54,106 nucleotides of DNA from an uncultured Prevotella sp. (GCA_944319945.1 CALUFN010000012.1:1-54106), one strand, 5' to 3'. Positions 8,353 to 17,959 are shown, counted from the stretch's first letter. Notes: a model not told the origin generated them from the letters alone. Made by a program: numbers and translations.

Positions 8353-9393
8353 ATGAAACAAACAATTTTAGTCACGGGTGGAACAGGTTTTATCGGTTCC
8401 CACACTGTAGTTGAGCTGCAACAGGCAGGATATAAAGTTGTCATCGTAGACAATCTTTCTAACTCTAAGGCAGACGTAGTTGATGGGATTGAGAAGATTA
8501 CAGGTGTTCGTCCGGCTTTCGAGCGGGTTGACTGTTGCGACTTGAAAGGCATGGATGAAGTATTCGCAAAATATAAGGACATCAAGGGAATCATACATTT
8601 TGCCGCAAGCAAGGCCGTAGGAGAGAGTGTGCAGAAACCGTTGCTCTATTATCGTAATAATATAACCAGCTTGATTAATATCCTAGAGCTTATGCCTAAG
8701 CATGACGTGAAAGGCATCATCTTTTCTTCAAGTTGCACGGTTTACGGGCAGCCGTCGCCTGAGAATTTGCCTGTAACTGAAGATGCGCCGATACAGAAGG
8801 CGTTAAGCCCTTACGGAAATACTAAGCAGATAAATGAGGAAATAATCCAAGACTATATTCACAGCGGAGCACCGATAAAATCCGTCATATTGAGATATTT
8901 CAATCCGATTGGCGCACATCCTACAGCTTATATAGGCGAGTTGCCGAACGGCGTGCCGATGAACCTGATACCGTTTGTCACGCAAACCGCTATCGGAATA
9001 CGTAAGCAGCTTAAGATATTCGGTAATGATTACAATACGCCTGACGGCACTTGTATCCGTGATTACATTTATGTGGTCGATTTGGCAAAGGCTCATGTTA
9101 AGGCTATGGAACGCGTGTTGGACGAGCCTGACACTGACGCCGTTGAAGTGTTCAATATCGGTACGGGCTGCGGCGTAAGTACGCTTGAGGTGGTAGAAGG
9201 ATTTGAAAAGGCCACGGGAGTGAAAGTTAATTGGGAATATGCGCCGCGTCGTGAAGGTGATATAGAGAAAGTTTGGGCTGATCCGAAGAAAGCTAATGAA
9301 GTGCTTGGGTGGAAAGCCGAAACAAGCCTTGAAGACACGTTGCGCTCGGCATGGAAGTGGCAGGTGAAACTTGACGAGGAATCAAAGAAATAA
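8353..9393 (+). CDS. galE: UDP-glucose 4-epimerase
   Basis: 346 aa extended short-chain dehydrogenase. The NAD-binding loop GGTGFIGSH (8-16), the SSSCTVYG strand (about 125-132) and the SPYGNTK segment (about 151-157) with the catalytic YxxxK are all present. It interconverts UDP-glucose and UDP-galactose in the cytoplasm for galactose use and glycan precursors. It is monocistronic, with its own promoter and a shared terminator downstream. Confidence 0.93.
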   Translation: MKQTILVTGGTGFIGSHTVVELQQAGYKVVIVDNLSNSKADVVDGIEKITGVRPAFERVDCCDLKGMDEVFAKYKDIKGIIHFAASKAVGESVQKPLLYYRNNITSLINILELMPKHDVKGIIFSSSCTVYGQPSPENLPVTEDAPIQKALSPYGNTKQINEEIIQDYIHSGAPIKSVILRYFNPIGAHPTAYIGELPNGVPMNLIPFVTQTAIGIRKQLKIFGNDYNTPDGTCIRDYIYVVDLAKAHVKAMERVLDEPDTDAVEVFNIGTGCGVSTLEVVEGFEKATGVKVNWEYAPRREGDIEKVWADPKKANEVLGWKAETSLEDTLRSAWKWQVKLDEESKK

Positions 9394-9421
9394 GTGATAT
9401 TTCTTACTAAGTCATAACAAA

Positions 9422-9479
9422 AAAACAATTTCAGTTAAGCGGCGTTCAAAGTAAAGTCCTGCTCGGCTGAAATTGTTTT
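9422..9479. terminator. Bidirectional terminator between galE and panD
   Basis: AAAACAATTTCAG (9422-9434) is the exact reverse complement of CTGAAATTGTTTT (9467-9479). The A/T ends provide a U tract in both directions for the convergent galE and panCD units. Confidence 0.8.
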
Positions 9480-9488
9480 GTTTAATTA

Positions 9489-9833
9489 TTATATTACCTT
9501 ATTGTGTTCCGGGAAAACGACGGTCGGTTTAAACCGTTTGGCTTCTTCAAAATCCATTAATGCGTAAGCTATTATTATGACCGTGTCGCCGACTTGGCAC
9601 TTTCTTGCCGCTGCTCCGTTCAGGCATATGCAGCCACTACCTCGTTTACCTTTGATTATGTATGTCTCAAAGCGTTCTCCGTTGTTGTTGTTGACAATCT
9701 GAACTTTTTCTCCGGCAATAAGATTAGCCGCATCCATTAAGTCTTCGTCTATTGTAATACTGCCCATATAGTTCAAGTTGGCTTCGGTTACCTGAACGCA
9801 ATGCAGTTTACTTTTTAAAACTTCTATCAACAT
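9489..9833 (-). CDS. panD: Aspartate 1-decarboxylase proenzyme
   Basis: 114 aa. PanD makes beta-alanine from aspartate for pantothenate. The self-cleavage site Gly24-Ser25 (YMGSITID) that yields the pyruvoyl group is intact, as are Lys9 and the NGAAAR segment. It follows panC by 79 bp on the same strand; PanC uses the product directly. Confidence 0.95.
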   Translation of the reverse strand: MLIEVLKSKLHCVQVTEANLNYMGSITIDEDLMDAANLIAGEKVQIVNNNNGERFETYIIKGKRGSGCICLNGAAARKCQVGDTVIIIAYALMDFEEAKRFKPTVVFPEHNKVI

Positions 9834-9912
9834 GATCGTTAAGTAATTCTTTATAATCGTGTTTTATATCAAATGATATTGAATGAGTAAAAATCTTTTT
9901 GATTATTGACCG

Positions 9913-10764
9913 TTAATATTTATATTTGATATGGTCAATCAGTCTGACGGGCATTTTACCGCAGTACACGGTTATGCAACCGACGATGTAATCCGAATCA
10001 TTCCAGTCTGCAACGGGCAACAGAGTGTTGCCGTCGACTATTTCAAAATACTCCACGTTGAGGATTGGAGAACTGTTGATTGTTTCTACAACATAGTCGT
10101 GAGTGTCTTTTAGGCTATGGGCCTTTGCGTAGTCGATACTGCTTTTCAGTGCTCTATAAATTTGAGAAGCCGTTTCCCTTTCTTCAGGAGAAAGAAGTGC
10201 GTTGCGCGACGAGCGTGCAAGGCCGTCGGTATCCCTGACTATAGGGCATTCTACTATTTCAACGTTTAGGCTTAATGATCTTACCATTGCTTTGACAACG
10301 GCTATTTGCTGCCAATCTTTCTCTCCGAAGTATGCTTTGTCAGGTCTTACTATGTAAAACAGTCTGCTAACAACTTGGCAGACACCGTTGAAATGTCCGG
10401 GCCTGTGTGCACCTTCCATCACGGTCGATACGGGTGGAAATTCAAAAATTCTGGTGTCTTGCGTAGGATACATCTTCTCTACTGACGGTGCGAAGACGTA
10501 ATCGGCTTTTACGCTTTCAAGCAATTTACAGTCGGCATTGATATCTCTCGGATATGAATTCAAGTCTTTAGGATCGTTAAACTGGGTTGGGTTGACGAAC
10601 ACCGATACTACTGTAACGTCATTGTTGGTAACGCTTTTCCTTACCAGTGACGCATGCCCTTCGTGCAGGGCTCCCATCGTGGGAACAAGACCAACGGTTT
10701 TGCCTTGTTTCCTGTCATCAAATAGTTTGTTTTGGAGATCTACTATTTTATGAAAAACTTGCAT
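9913..10764 (-). CDS. panC: Pantoate--beta-alanine ligase
   Basis: 283 aa. It joins pantoate and beta-alanine with ATP. The [13 protein letters not shown] segment (about 29-41, HxGH nucleotidyl motif), [17 protein letters not shown] and the SSRN motif are all present. First gene of panC-panD, divergent from the GT5-like gene at 11033. I see no clean promoter in the 266-bp divergent gap beyond a partial TTATTTTG box. Confidence 0.95.
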   Translation of the reverse strand: MQVFHKIVDLQNKLFDDRKQGKTVGLVPTMGALHEGHASLVRKSVTNNDVTVVSVFVNPTQFNDPKDLNSYPRDINADCKLLESVKADYVFAPSVEKMYPTQDTRIFEFPPVSTVMEGAHRPGHFNGVCQVVSRLFYIVRPDKAYFGEKDWQQIAVVKAMVRSLSLNVEIVECPIVRDTDGLARSSRNALLSPEERETASQIYRALKSSIDYAKAHSLKDTHDYVVETINSSPILNVEYFEIVDGNTLLPVADWNDSDYIVGCITVYCGKMPVRLIDHIKYKY

Positions 10765-11003
10765 GGTGATAATAATTAAAATCGAAGCGTTTTTATTTAA
10801 TTAGTGACGCTTGGCGGTCAGTCAGTCGTCATTGTAAATGTGCGTCAATGTTTTATTTTACCTACTCAACATCGTTGATTAATTGGGCTGCAAAATAACA
10901 ACAAATTTCTTAAATAAAGAAGAATAATTAAAAAAATATGACAATATGAAGATGCTTTTGGCTAATTAAAGAAAAAAAGTTACATGTTTACGAAGTTTTT
11001 TAG

Positions 11004-11011
11004 TACCTTTG
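11004..11011 (+). promoter_or_regulatory. -7 box of the GT5-like/DUF4270 unit
   Basis: TACCTTTG matches TAnnTTTG and lies 22 bp before the likely ATG at 11033. No TTTG is found at the expected upstream distance, so the promoter is incomplete. Confidence 0.45.
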
Positions 11012-11032
11012 CAATGATAAAAAATGATTACG

Positions 11033-11851
11033 ATGGCAAAAAAGGTATTATTCATAAATCAGGAAATTACTCCATATGTTCCGAAAAGCGAAATGTCTCA
11101 TTTAGGGCGTGTTATTCCACAGATAATCCAAGAGAACGGATGTGAGATAAGGACTTTTATGCCTAAATGGGGGAACATTAACGAGAGGCGGGGGCAGCTG
11201 CATGAAGTGATACGCCTGTCAAGAATGATGCTCATTATTGACGAGACTGATCATCCATTGATAATTAAGGTGGCGTCTATTCCCTCTACGAGGATTCAGG
11301 TGTATTTTATCGACAATGAGGACTATTTCACCAAGCGGCTTATGGCCGTCGACGAGAACGGCAATGAGTATGATGATAACGGTGAAAGGGCCATATTCTT
11401 TGCGCGCGGAGTGCTTGAAACGGTGAAGAAGCTGCGCTGGGCTCCTGACATTATTCATTGCCAGGGCTGGATGTGCTCGGTGATTCCGCTTTATATTAAG
11501 CAGGCTTATCAAGACGAGCCGGCATTTGCCAATACGAAGATCGTGACTTCGTTGTTCTCTGAAGAGCTGCATGGAAGCTTGGGCGCCAACTTCCGTCCGA
11601 GCATTGTATTTCGTGACGTGAAAGAAGAAGTGCTTGATAAGTACGGTGATGATTTCAGCTTTACTGAGCTTGAAAAACTTGCCATTGATTATTCTGACGG
11701 CATCGTGAATGCTGGAAAGACCGTAAATCCTGAATTGATAAAGTATGCTGAAGAGAACGGATTGCCGGTAATCAGTAATCCTGAAGATGATGCGATATGT
11801 CAGACTTATATGGATTTTTACGACAAGGTGCTTGAAGGTAAGTCAGAGTAA
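11033..11851 (+). CDS. GT5 glycogen/starch synthase N-terminal domain protein
   Basis: 272 aa from ATG 11033 (MAKKVLFINQE); an ATG at 11024 is also in frame. The protein matches only the N-terminal Rossmann half of GT5 glycogen synthases (KVLFINQEITPYVPKSE near the start, IIHCQGWMCSVIPLYIK near 145). The KxGG substrate loop is not present (KSEMSHLG), the usual HxHDW motif reads HCQGW, and the C-terminal GT-B half is absent. Similar short homologues next to panC are, to my knowledge, common in Bacteroidetes. Catalysis is doubtful; a binding or regulatory role is inference. Confidence 0.7.
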   Translation: MAKKVLFINQEITPYVPKSEMSHLGRVIPQIIQENGCEIRTFMPKWGNINERRGQLHEVIRLSRMMLIIDETDHPLIIKVASIPSTRIQVYFIDNEDYFTKRLMAVDENGNEYDDNGERAIFFARGVLETVKKLRWAPDIIHCQGWMCSVIPLYIKQAYQDEPAFANTKIVTSLFSEELHGSLGANFRPSIVFRDVKEEVLDKYGDDFSFTELEKLAIDYSDGIVNAGKTVNPELIKYAEENGLPVISNPEDDAICQTYMDFYDKVLEGKSE

Positions 11852-11889
11852 TATTTACATTCGTCATTCCCTATTAGGTAAACATTCAA

Positions 11890-13341
11890 ATGAAAATAAA
11901 ATTTTTTGCATGCATTGTGGCTTTTTTCGCCGTAATGTTGGTTTCGTGTGACGAAACGACTGAATCGATAGGCTCGTCTTTAACTGATAATTTGGATTTG
12001 TTGGACGTATCGACTGATACGTTTGAAGTAAGTTCAAAGTCGTTCGTAGCCGATTCAGTGTTGTCTCGCAATACGATCGGATATTTAGGAAAGATTCGCG
12101 ATCCTGAGACCGGGAACTACATTACGGGCGATTTTATGGCCCAGTTCGGTACTCTTGAGGATTATAAGTTCCCCGAAAAAGATAGCATTGCCAGCCTTGA
12201 TGAAGCCGGTAATATCATTGCAGACTCTTGCCATATAAGATTGTTTTATACGGATTTTTACGGAGACTCGCTTGCCACTCTTAACTTGACGGCTTATGAA
12301 ATGGAAAAGCCGATGGAGGAAGGCGTGATGTATTATTCCAATTTCGACCCGAAGAAAGAAGGTTATGTGGGCGACGGTGGAATGAGGATAGATAAAACTT
12401 ACACCTTGACCGATCTTAGCGTAAGCGCCGACGAGCGTTGGGACCAGTCTGCCTACACGCCGAATATCAAGATAAACCTTGACAAGGAGTATGTTGACAA
12501 AGACGGCAATAGGTATAATAACTTCGGCACTTACATTATGCGTAAGTATTATGAGAATCCCGGTTATTTTAAGAACTCTTATAATTTTATCCATAATGTG
12601 TGTCCCGGGTTCTATTTTGAGGTTAATGACGGTTTGGGCTCGATGGCTTATGTCTCAGTAAGCCAGCTCAACGTGTATTTCAAGTACAAAAGTGATTCTA
12701 CCTTAGTCGGAACGTCTTCATTCTCGGGTACCGAGGAAGTATTGCAGACTACCAACATAATGAATGATAACGGCGCAATTGAAAGTCTTGCGGCCGACAA
12801 TAGCTGTACGTATCTGAAAACGCCGGCAGGCATTTTTACGGAGCTTGAGCTGCCTGTCGACGAAGTAAAGGCCGGGCATGAGAACGACACGTTGAATACG
12901 GCGAAACTGATACTTACGAGGATAAATAATGATATCCACAGCGATTATTCGCTTGACGTGCCTGCTACGTTGCTGATGATTCCTAAGGATAGTCTTTATA
13001 GCTTCTTTGAAAATGGCGACATCATAGATTATGAGAAGTCTTTCCTTGCCAGTTACAATTCAGCCAATCAGTACGTGTTTAATAATATTTCGGGCATTAT
13101 TACTTACATGTATGACGCGAAAGTCAACGGCTTGGCATCCGATCCCGATTGGTTGGCGAAGCATGAAGACTGGAACAAGGTGGTCGTAATTCCGGTTAGT
13201 CTGACCCTGAATTCTTCTGACCAAGTCGTTAAGATTGTGCATGACATGAGCCTTACGAGCACTCGCCTTGTAGGAGGAAGTGAGAACATGAACGGCCCGA
13301 TAAAGCTCAGCGTGATTTACAGTAAGTTTAATCATGAATAG
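11890..13341 (+). CDS. DUF4270 lipoprotein
   Basis: 483 aa. An SPII signal ends in the lipobox LVSC (Cys20), so the mature protein is a lipoprotein, and the acidic residues after the Cys (DET) suit outer-membrane sorting. The body is beta-rich and resembles the Bacteroidetes DUF4270 family; function unknown. It follows the GT5-like gene by 38 bp, probably in one transcript. Confidence 0.8.
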   Translation: MKIKFFACIVAFFAVMLVSCDETTESIGSSLTDNLDLLDVSTDTFEVSSKSFVADSVLSRNTIGYLGKIRDPETGNYITGDFMAQFGTLEDYKFPEKDSIASLDEAGNIIADSCHIRLFYTDFYGDSLATLNLTAYEMEKPMEEGVMYYSNFDPKKEGYVGDGGMRIDKTYTLTDLSVSADERWDQSAYTPNIKINLDKEYVDKDGNRYNNFGTYIMRKYYENPGYFKNSYNFIHNVCPGFYFEVNDGLGSMAYVSVSQLNVYFKYKSDSTLVGTSSFSGTEEVLQTTNIMNDNGAIESLAADNSCTYLKTPAGIFTELELPVDEVKAGHENDTLNTAKLILTRINNDIHSDYSLDVPATLLMIPKDSLYSFFENGDIIDYEKSFLASYNSANQYVFNNISGIITYMYDAKVNGLASDPDWLAKHEDWNKVVVIPVSLTLNSSDQVVKIVHDMSLTSTRLVGGSENMNGPIKLSVIYSKFNHE

Positions 13342-13346
13342 TAGGC

Positions 13347-13463
13347 ATGGCGGATAATTATCTTGAGCGTCATCAGCTTGAATATGAAAAGCGCAAGGCT
13401 GAATGGCTGCGTAAGAAGAAGCATTTGCCGAAAACGGTCGTTCGGCGTAAAGAGGACGACTGA
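13347..13463 (+). CDS. Small basic conserved protein (38 aa)
   Basis: A 38-codon frame begins 5 nt after the DUF4270 stop (MADNYLERHQLEYEKRK at the start) and ends just before the terminator. It is very rich in Lys/Arg/Glu and probably one long charged helix. I recall similar short MADNYLE-type proteins in Bacteroidales genomes, sometimes mislabelled as dehydrogenase. Function unknown; position and composition support a real gene. Confidence 0.6.
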   Translation: MADNYLERHQLEYEKRKAEWLRKKKHLPKTVVRRKEDD

Positions 13464-13501
13464 CGGACGGAATGATGCCGGCCATACTCCAAAAGAAATA
13501 T

Positions 13502-13535
13502 AAAGGGCTGCTGTCAGGTAAACAGCAGCCCTTTT
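13502..13535. terminator. Bidirectional terminator
   Basis: AAAGGGCTGCTGT (13502-13514) pairs with ACAGCAGCCCTTTT (13522-13535) across a 7-nt loop. It separates the convergent DUF4270 and methylmalonyl-CoA decarboxylase units. Confidence 0.85.
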
Positions 13536-13556
13536 ACGTATTAATGACCGTAAAGG

Positions 13557-13991
13557 TTATTCAATCACTACGAGAGGCGTGTCTTCCATTACGCTTTCAC
13601 CCTCGCTTACGAGTATTGCAGTAACCTTGCCACCCTTTTCAGCTTCAAGGTTGTTGGCCATTTTCATGGCTTCGAGCACCACTACGGTGTCGCCGGTCTT
13701 TACTTCGTCGCCTACGGCAACCTTTATTTCCGTGATGACTCCGGGCAACGGAGACTTTACGGCGTTGTTGATGTTTGCCTTTACATTGCCGCTTGCAGCT
13801 GAAGGAGCTGCTGCCGGTGCCTGTTGTGCTACCGGTTTCACTACCACCTTCTTCTTTTCAGGTTCCGGCTCTTTCTCCATTTCAACCTTGTATTCTTCGC
13901 CGTTCACCATTACGGTGGCGAGGTTGTCTTCTATTCCGGCAATGGTAACTTCGTATTTATTACCGTTGATTGTATATTTGTATTCTTTCAT
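13557..13991 (-). CDS. Biotin carrier subunit of methylmalonyl-CoA decarboxylase
   Basis: 144 aa. The C-terminal biotinyl domain carries EAMKM with the biotinylated Lys at residue 110. An Ala/Pro-rich linker (about 51-66) connects it to an N-terminal beta-rich part. In decarboxylase complexes it takes CO2 from the alpha subunit and hands it to a membrane beta subunit, which is not in this window. Last gene of the mce-mmdA unit. Confidence 0.88.
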   Translation of the reverse strand: MKEYKYTINGNKYEVTIAGIEDNLATVMVNGEEYKVEMEKEPEPEKKKVVVKPVAQQAPAAAPSAASGNVKANINNAVKSPLPGVITEIKVAVGDEVKTGDTVVVLEAMKMANNLEAEKGGKVTAILVSEGESVMEDTPLVVIE

Positions 13992-14092
13992 TTCATTGTC
14001 GTTTTATTGGGTAGCAAGCGTGCGGCAGGGAGCGTGGCGCTTGTGCGGTGTTGCGCTCCGTCACGTCCTGCTGCATCTTGTCCACGGTTTGT

Positions 14093-14245
14093 TTATGGAT
14101 GTTGCGTCATTTGCAAAGAGTGCATTTCCCATTCAGAGTGCTTGCTCTTTATCGTTATGATGCCTGCTTCCTTGTCATGCACGTTGTTGCCGTTGAACTC
14201 ATGCAACGCTAACGCGATGGCAGCATAAACCTCGTTTTTGTCCAT
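14093..14245 (-). CDS. Small conserved protein of the decarboxylase operon (50 aa)
   Basis: A 50-codon frame between the alpha subunit and the biotin carrier (MDKNEVYAAIALALHEFNG at the start, later NNVHDKEAGIITIKSK). I recall near-identical short proteins at this place in other Bacteroidetes. It has no membrane segment, so it is not a classical OadG-type gamma/delta subunit; it may be an assembly or linker peptide (inference). It lies 27 bp after the alpha subunit stop. Confidence 0.7.
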   Translation of the reverse strand: MDKNEVYAAIALALHEFNGNNVHDKEAGIITIKSKHSEWEMHSLQMTQHP

Positions 14246-14272
14246 TGTCGTCGGTTTTAGTTGATGACGTTA

Positions 14273-15826
14273 TTACATCGGGATGTTGCCGTGTTTCTTT
14301 GCGGGCAGTCCGTCCCTCTTCGTTGCCAACTGCGCCAGTGCGCGGCAAATGCGGAAGCGGGTGTTGCGCGGCTCTATCACATCGTCGATGTAGCCGAACT
14401 TGGCTGCCTGATACGGGTTGGCGAACATTTCTGTGTACTCTTCCTCTTTCTCTGCCAAGAATGCCTTGGGGTCTTCATGGTCTTTAGCCTCTCTTGCGTA
14501 CAGCACTGCCACGGCGCCGCTTGCGCCCATTACGGCTATTTCGGCTGAAGGCCATGCGTAGTTGATGTCGGTGCGCAGCTGCTTGCATCCCATCACGATA
14601 TGGCTGCCGCCGTAGCTCTTACGCAGCGTCACGGTTATCTTCGGCACGGTTGCCTCTCCGTAAGCATAGAGCAATTGCGCTCCGTGCAGGATTACGGCGT
14701 TATACTCTTGGCCTGTGCCGGGCAAGAATCCGGGCACGTCTACGAGGCTGACGATAGGAATGTTGAAGGCGTCGCAGAAGCGCACGAAGCGTGCACCCTT
14801 GCGGCTTGCGTTTACGTCGAGCACGCCGGCGTAGCATGAAGGCTGGTTGGCCACGATGCCTACGCTCTGTCCGTTGAAGCGGGCGAAGCCGATGATGATG
14901 TTGCGTGCGAACTTCGGCTGGACTTCAAAGAACTCGCCGTTGTCTACGATTGCGCCTATCACCTTATACATGTCGTAAGCCTGGTTGGGGTCTTCGGGTA
15001 TTATCTCGTTGAGAGAGTCTTCCATGCGGTTGATCGGGTCGGTGCATTCTACGCGCGGAGCCTCCTCCATGTTGTTAGAGGGGATGTAGCTGAGCAGGGT
15101 CTTAATCATCTGCATGGCATCCTCTTCGGTGGATGCGGTGAAGTGGGTTACGCCGCTCTTCGTAGAGTGTACGCTTGCTCCTCCGAGGTGCTCTTGGTCG
15201 ATGTCCTCGCCGGTAACGGTCTTAACTACCTTCGGGCCAGTGAGGAACATGTAAGAGGTGTTCTCCATCATCAGGGTGAAGTCGGTCAACGCGGGAGAAT
15301 AAACCGCGCCGCCGGCACACGGACCGAAGATGCCGCTGATCTGCGGTATCACGCCAGAGGCGAGGATGTTGCGCTCGAATATCTCGGCGAATCCTGCCAA
15401 TGCGCAGATGCCTTCCTGTATGCGCGCGCCGCCCGAGTCGTTGATGCCGATGACGGGTGCGCCCATCTTCATTGCCATGTCCATGACCTTGCAGATTTTC
15501 TGTGCCATGGTCTCTGACAGTGAGCCGCCGTTTACCGTGAAGTCTTGTGCGAAGATATATACTAATCTGCCGTCGATGGTACCGCATCCGGCAACGACGC
15601 CGTCGCCCAGATAATGCTTCTTCTCCATGCCGAAGTTGGTGCAACGATGCAGTTTGAACATGTCGAATTCCTCGAAGCTGCCTTCATCAAGAAGCATGTC
15701 TATGCGTTCGCGGGCTGTGTACTTGCCGCGGGCGTGTTGTTTCTCAATGGCTTTTTCGCCGCCGCCGAGACGAGCCTGCTCGCGTTTGGCGATAAGCTCC
15801 TTGATTTTTTCTACTTGTTTGCTCAT
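14273..15826 (-). CDS. mmdA: Methylmalonyl-CoA decarboxylase alpha / acyl-CoA carboxylase carboxyltransferase
   Basis: 517 aa crotonase-fold carboxyltransferase with both halves. [25 protein letters not shown] (about 125-137), [17 protein letters not shown] and the C-terminal [12 protein letters not shown] and [10 protein letters not shown] segments are hallmark sequences. In Bacteroidetes it decarboxylates (S)-methylmalonyl-CoA to propionyl-CoA in the succinate-to-propionate route; sequence alone cannot exclude propionyl-CoA carboxylase. It lies downstream of the epimerase and upstream of the biotin carrier. Confidence 0.92.
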   Translation of the reverse strand: MSKQVEKIKELIAKREQARLGGGEKAIEKQHARGKYTARERIDMLLDEGSFEEFDMFKLHRCTNFGMEKKHYLGDGVVAGCGTIDGRLVYIFAQDFTVNGGSLSETMAQKICKVMDMAMKMGAPVIGINDSGGARIQEGICALAGFAEIFERNILASGVIPQISGIFGPCAGGAVYSPALTDFTLMMENTSYMFLTGPKVVKTVTGEDIDQEHLGGASVHSTKSGVTHFTASTEEDAMQMIKTLLSYIPSNNMEEAPRVECTDPINRMEDSLNEIIPEDPNQAYDMYKVIGAIVDNGEFFEVQPKFARNIIIGFARFNGQSVGIVANQPSCYAGVLDVNASRKGARFVRFCDAFNIPIVSLVDVPGFLPGTGQEYNAVILHGAQLLYAYGEATVPKITVTLRKSYGGSHIVMGCKQLRTDINYAWPSAEIAVMGASGAVAVLYAREAKDHEDPKAFLAEKEEEYTEMFANPYQAAKFGYIDDVIEPRNTRFRICRALAQLATKRDGLPAKKHGNIPM

Positions 15827-16001
15827 TATTATCTTAATTTTTGGTTTTGAGGTTTTTATTTATAGCGGTTACGGGCCTGCCGCCTTACGTCTTAGCCTCC
15901 TTGCGCCGCAGTCGGCGCGAGGTCCGTAGGTGGACGGCATGAAGCCCGGCAGTCCCTTGAGGCCTGCCGATCCGAAGGCCCGATAACCCGTCTTTAACTC
16001 T

Positions 16002-16406
16002 TTATTGTTCGCAAAGCTCAGTCAGCACGCCGCAAGTTGATTTCGGGTGTAAGAATGCGATATTTAGATTTTCAGCTCCTTTCCTCGGTGCCTTGTCTAT
16101 TAGGCGCACGCCCTTGCCTTCGCATTCTGCCAAAGCGTTGCTTACGCCGTCTTCAATGCAGAATGCCACATGGTGAACGCCGTGGTTGCCTTTGTCGAGC
16201 CATTTTTGGATCGTGCTGTCGGGAGACGTCGGTTCGAGCAGCTCGAGCTTAACCTCGCCGCATTTCAAGAAAGCCGTCTTCACCTTTTGGTCGGCAACTT
16301 CCTCTACTGCGTAACACTTCAAACCCAACACATTCTCGAAATAAGGTAGAGCCTCCTCAATGCTCTGAACGGCTATACCTAAATGCTCAATACGTGATAT
16401 TTTCAT
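16002..16406 (-). CDS. mce: Methylmalonyl-CoA epimerase
   Basis: 134 aa glyoxalase/VOC-fold enzyme. HLGIAVQSIEEALPYF at the start, the metal ligands HLGIAV His, GVHHVAF and the C-terminal STCGVLTELCE Glu fit the family. It interconverts the (R)- and (S)-epimers of methylmalonyl-CoA for the decarboxylase. A 175-bp gap without a clear ORF separates it from mmdA. Confidence 0.93.
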   Translation of the reverse strand: MKISRIEHLGIAVQSIEEALPYFENVLGLKCYAVEEVADQKVKTAFLKCGEVKLELLEPTSPDSTIQKWLDKGNHGVHHVAFCIEDGVSNALAECEGKGVRLIDKAPRKGAENLNIAFLHPKSTCGVLTELCEQ

Positions 16407-16432
16407 ATTATTACATTTTTAAAATATTGGGG

Positions 16433-16463
16433 CAAAGATAGTCATATTTTTTCAAAGTGCAAA
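16433..16463 (-). promoter_or_regulatory. Promoter of the mce-mmdA operon
   Basis: On the minus strand TTTG (16463-16460), 19 bp and TATCTTTG (16440-16433) match the consensus perfectly. The predicted start is about 20 nt upstream of the mce ATG. Confidence 0.8.
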
Positions 16464-16618
16464 TGATTTGCCTTTTTTTTGTGGTGTACTGCGCTTTGCC
16501 GTGCATTAATTCCGTGATAGTGGCAGCTACAGATTACAAAATGTATATTACCGTTACGCAACGGATTATGCGGCCGCTTGTGGGCTTGATTGTAATGCGT
16601 TGGTATTCAGCGTATTGC

Positions 16619-16720
16619 AAAAGGCGTCCTTTCGCACCGTAAAAGGTTGCCTTTTAGGCGGTAAAAGGTTACCTTTTGCATGCCGAAAGAACCCTTTTAA
16701 ATCCTGAAAGGTTGTCAGCT
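16619..16720. repeat. 22-bp-period palindrome array B (5 units)
   Basis: Units start at 16619, 16641, 16663, 16685 and 16706; the last interval is 21 bp. Units 2 and 3 are the best palindromes (AAAAGGTTGCCTTTT, AAAAGGTTACCTTTT). The array sits in the 489-bp divergent gap 16407-16895, which otherwise holds the mce and TPR promoters and no convincing gene. Confidence 0.85.
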
Positions 16721-16775
16721 GTGGCTGCCATGTTTGTGCTCGGTTATTTAGGACATGAAAACTTTGGTTGAAATA

Positions 16776-16807
16776 TTTGGCTTGTGTGCGTTTTTTATAT
16801 ACATTTG
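16776..16807 (+). promoter_or_regulatory. Promoter of the TPR gene
   Basis: TTTG (16776-16779), 20 bp and TACATTTG (16800-16807). The leader to the ATG at 16896 would be about 80 nt. Confidence 0.65.
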
Positions 16808-16895
16808 CATTTCGGTATGTCTACCGTTACGCCGCCCGTTAAGGTTGATGATAGGGTGGGGACGCTATGTTTAATCTGATAATATAATAATGTAA

Positions 16896-17762
16896 ATGAA
16901 TTTCTTTAAGGCATTGTTCGGCGGAAAAGAGGAGAGACCGGAAGAAAAGAAGAAGGCTGAAGAGGAGAAAAACTTCGACGTGTTGAAATATGACGGTGTG
17001 CGTGCGCTGCGCTCGGGGCATCATGACTATGCTGTTAAGTGCTTCACTCATGCGCTCGGAATGAAGGAGGACTTGGAGATACGCGACTATCTCTCGCTGG
17101 CGCTGATACGTGCTGACCTCTTGCCGGAGGCGTTCGACTGCTTGCGTAAGATATCAGAGGCGCAGCCTGACAACCAGAAGGTGTATGTGCGTATGGCCAA
17201 CGTGGCATATATGATGGAAGACTATACGGCCATGGCCGACGCTTGCGAGAAGGCCATGCTCGTAGACGGCGACAATCCCGAGGTGACTTACCTTTACGCT
17301 AAGGCGTGCATCGGGCACGGCGATACGACCAACGCCGTAGCGATGTTGACGAAGGCCGTAACGCTGAAGCCTGATTACGCTGAGGCTTACCTGCTGCGCG
17401 GCGAGACGTTGCTCGGCGCAGGGCGAACGGCCGAAGCCAGCGAAGACGCCGACCGCCTGCTGGCGGACTATCCCGAGAGCGAGGACGTGCTGATGCTGAA
17501 GGCGCGCGTGGAGCGGGCTTGTGGAAATCAGGACGAAGCTATAATATATTATGGTAAGGTGATAGACGTTAATCCGTTTCACGCCGGGGCGTACAGGGAG
17601 CGCGGCGAATTGCTTGTTGCCGCCGGCGACGAAAGTCAGGGCAACGAAGACCTTAAGCATGCTGCCGAATTGACTGAAAACCAAAACGGGGGCGGCAACG
17701 GCGACGACATAGCCAAGAAAGTGAACGACGCATATAAGAACATAAACCCCATGGGGCTGTGA
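16896..17762 (+). CDS. Tetratricopeptide repeat protein
   Basis: 288 aa, no signal peptide. A charged N-terminal segment rich in Glu/Lys (about 11-26, likely helical) precedes about seven TPR-like helix pairs, for example YAVKCFTHAL, NAVAMLTKAVTLKPDYAEAY and AIIYYGKVIDVNPFHAGAY. It is probably a cytoplasmic scaffold; the partner is unknown. Monocistronic, followed by a long inverted repeat. Confidence 0.85.
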   Translation: MNFFKALFGGKEERPEEKKKAEEEKNFDVLKYDGVRALRSGHHDYAVKCFTHALGMKEDLEIRDYLSLALIRADLLPEAFDCLRKISEAQPDNQKVYVRMANVAYMMEDYTAMADACEKAMLVDGDNPEVTYLYAKACIGHGDTTNAVAMLTKAVTLKPDYAEAYLLRGETLLGAGRTAEASEDADRLLADYPESEDVLMLKARVERACGNQDEAIIYYGKVIDVNPFHAGAYRERGELLVAAGDESQGNEDLKHAAELTENQNGGGNGDDIAKKVNDAYKNINPMGL

Positions 17763-17771
17763 GGGAACTAT

Positions 17772-17883
17772 GAATTAAGAGTTGAGAATTAAGAAAATAT
17801 GCGTTGTCGGTCGGCGACGAGACTTTTAAAAAGCAAATATAAAGCCACGAAATCATATTTTCTTAATTCTTAACTCTTAATTC
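17772..17883. repeat. Long inverted repeat of AATTAAGAGTTGAG words
   Basis: A 30-nt left arm (17772-17801) and right arm (17854-17883) are complementary with one mismatch, around a 52-nt middle. It follows the TPR gene and probably forms its terminator-like hairpin. The same word type recurs at 33899-33993. Confidence 0.8.
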
Positions 17884-17902
17884 TTAATTTAACAGCTTCT
17901 TT

Positions 17903-17934
17903 CTTGCACAATTCAAACAAAAACGTTACTTTTG
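17903..17934 (+). promoter_or_regulatory. Promoter of the aromatic amino acid operon
   Basis: CTTG (17903-17906, one off TTTG), 20 bp and TACTTTTG (17927-17934). The start near 17941 puts the leader peptide ATG about 20 nt downstream. Confidence 0.65.
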
Positions 17935-17959
17935 CAACGAAATAATAAAATAAGAGACA

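Noticed and set aside
13992-14092. An OadG-like membrane subunit gene in the decarboxylase operon
   Set aside because: No membrane-helix frame exists in the gap; only the soluble 50-residue frame is supported.
16457-16642. A 61-codon plus-strand frame between mce and the TPR gene
   Set aside because: It crosses the mce promoter and repeat array B, so an accidental frame is more likely.
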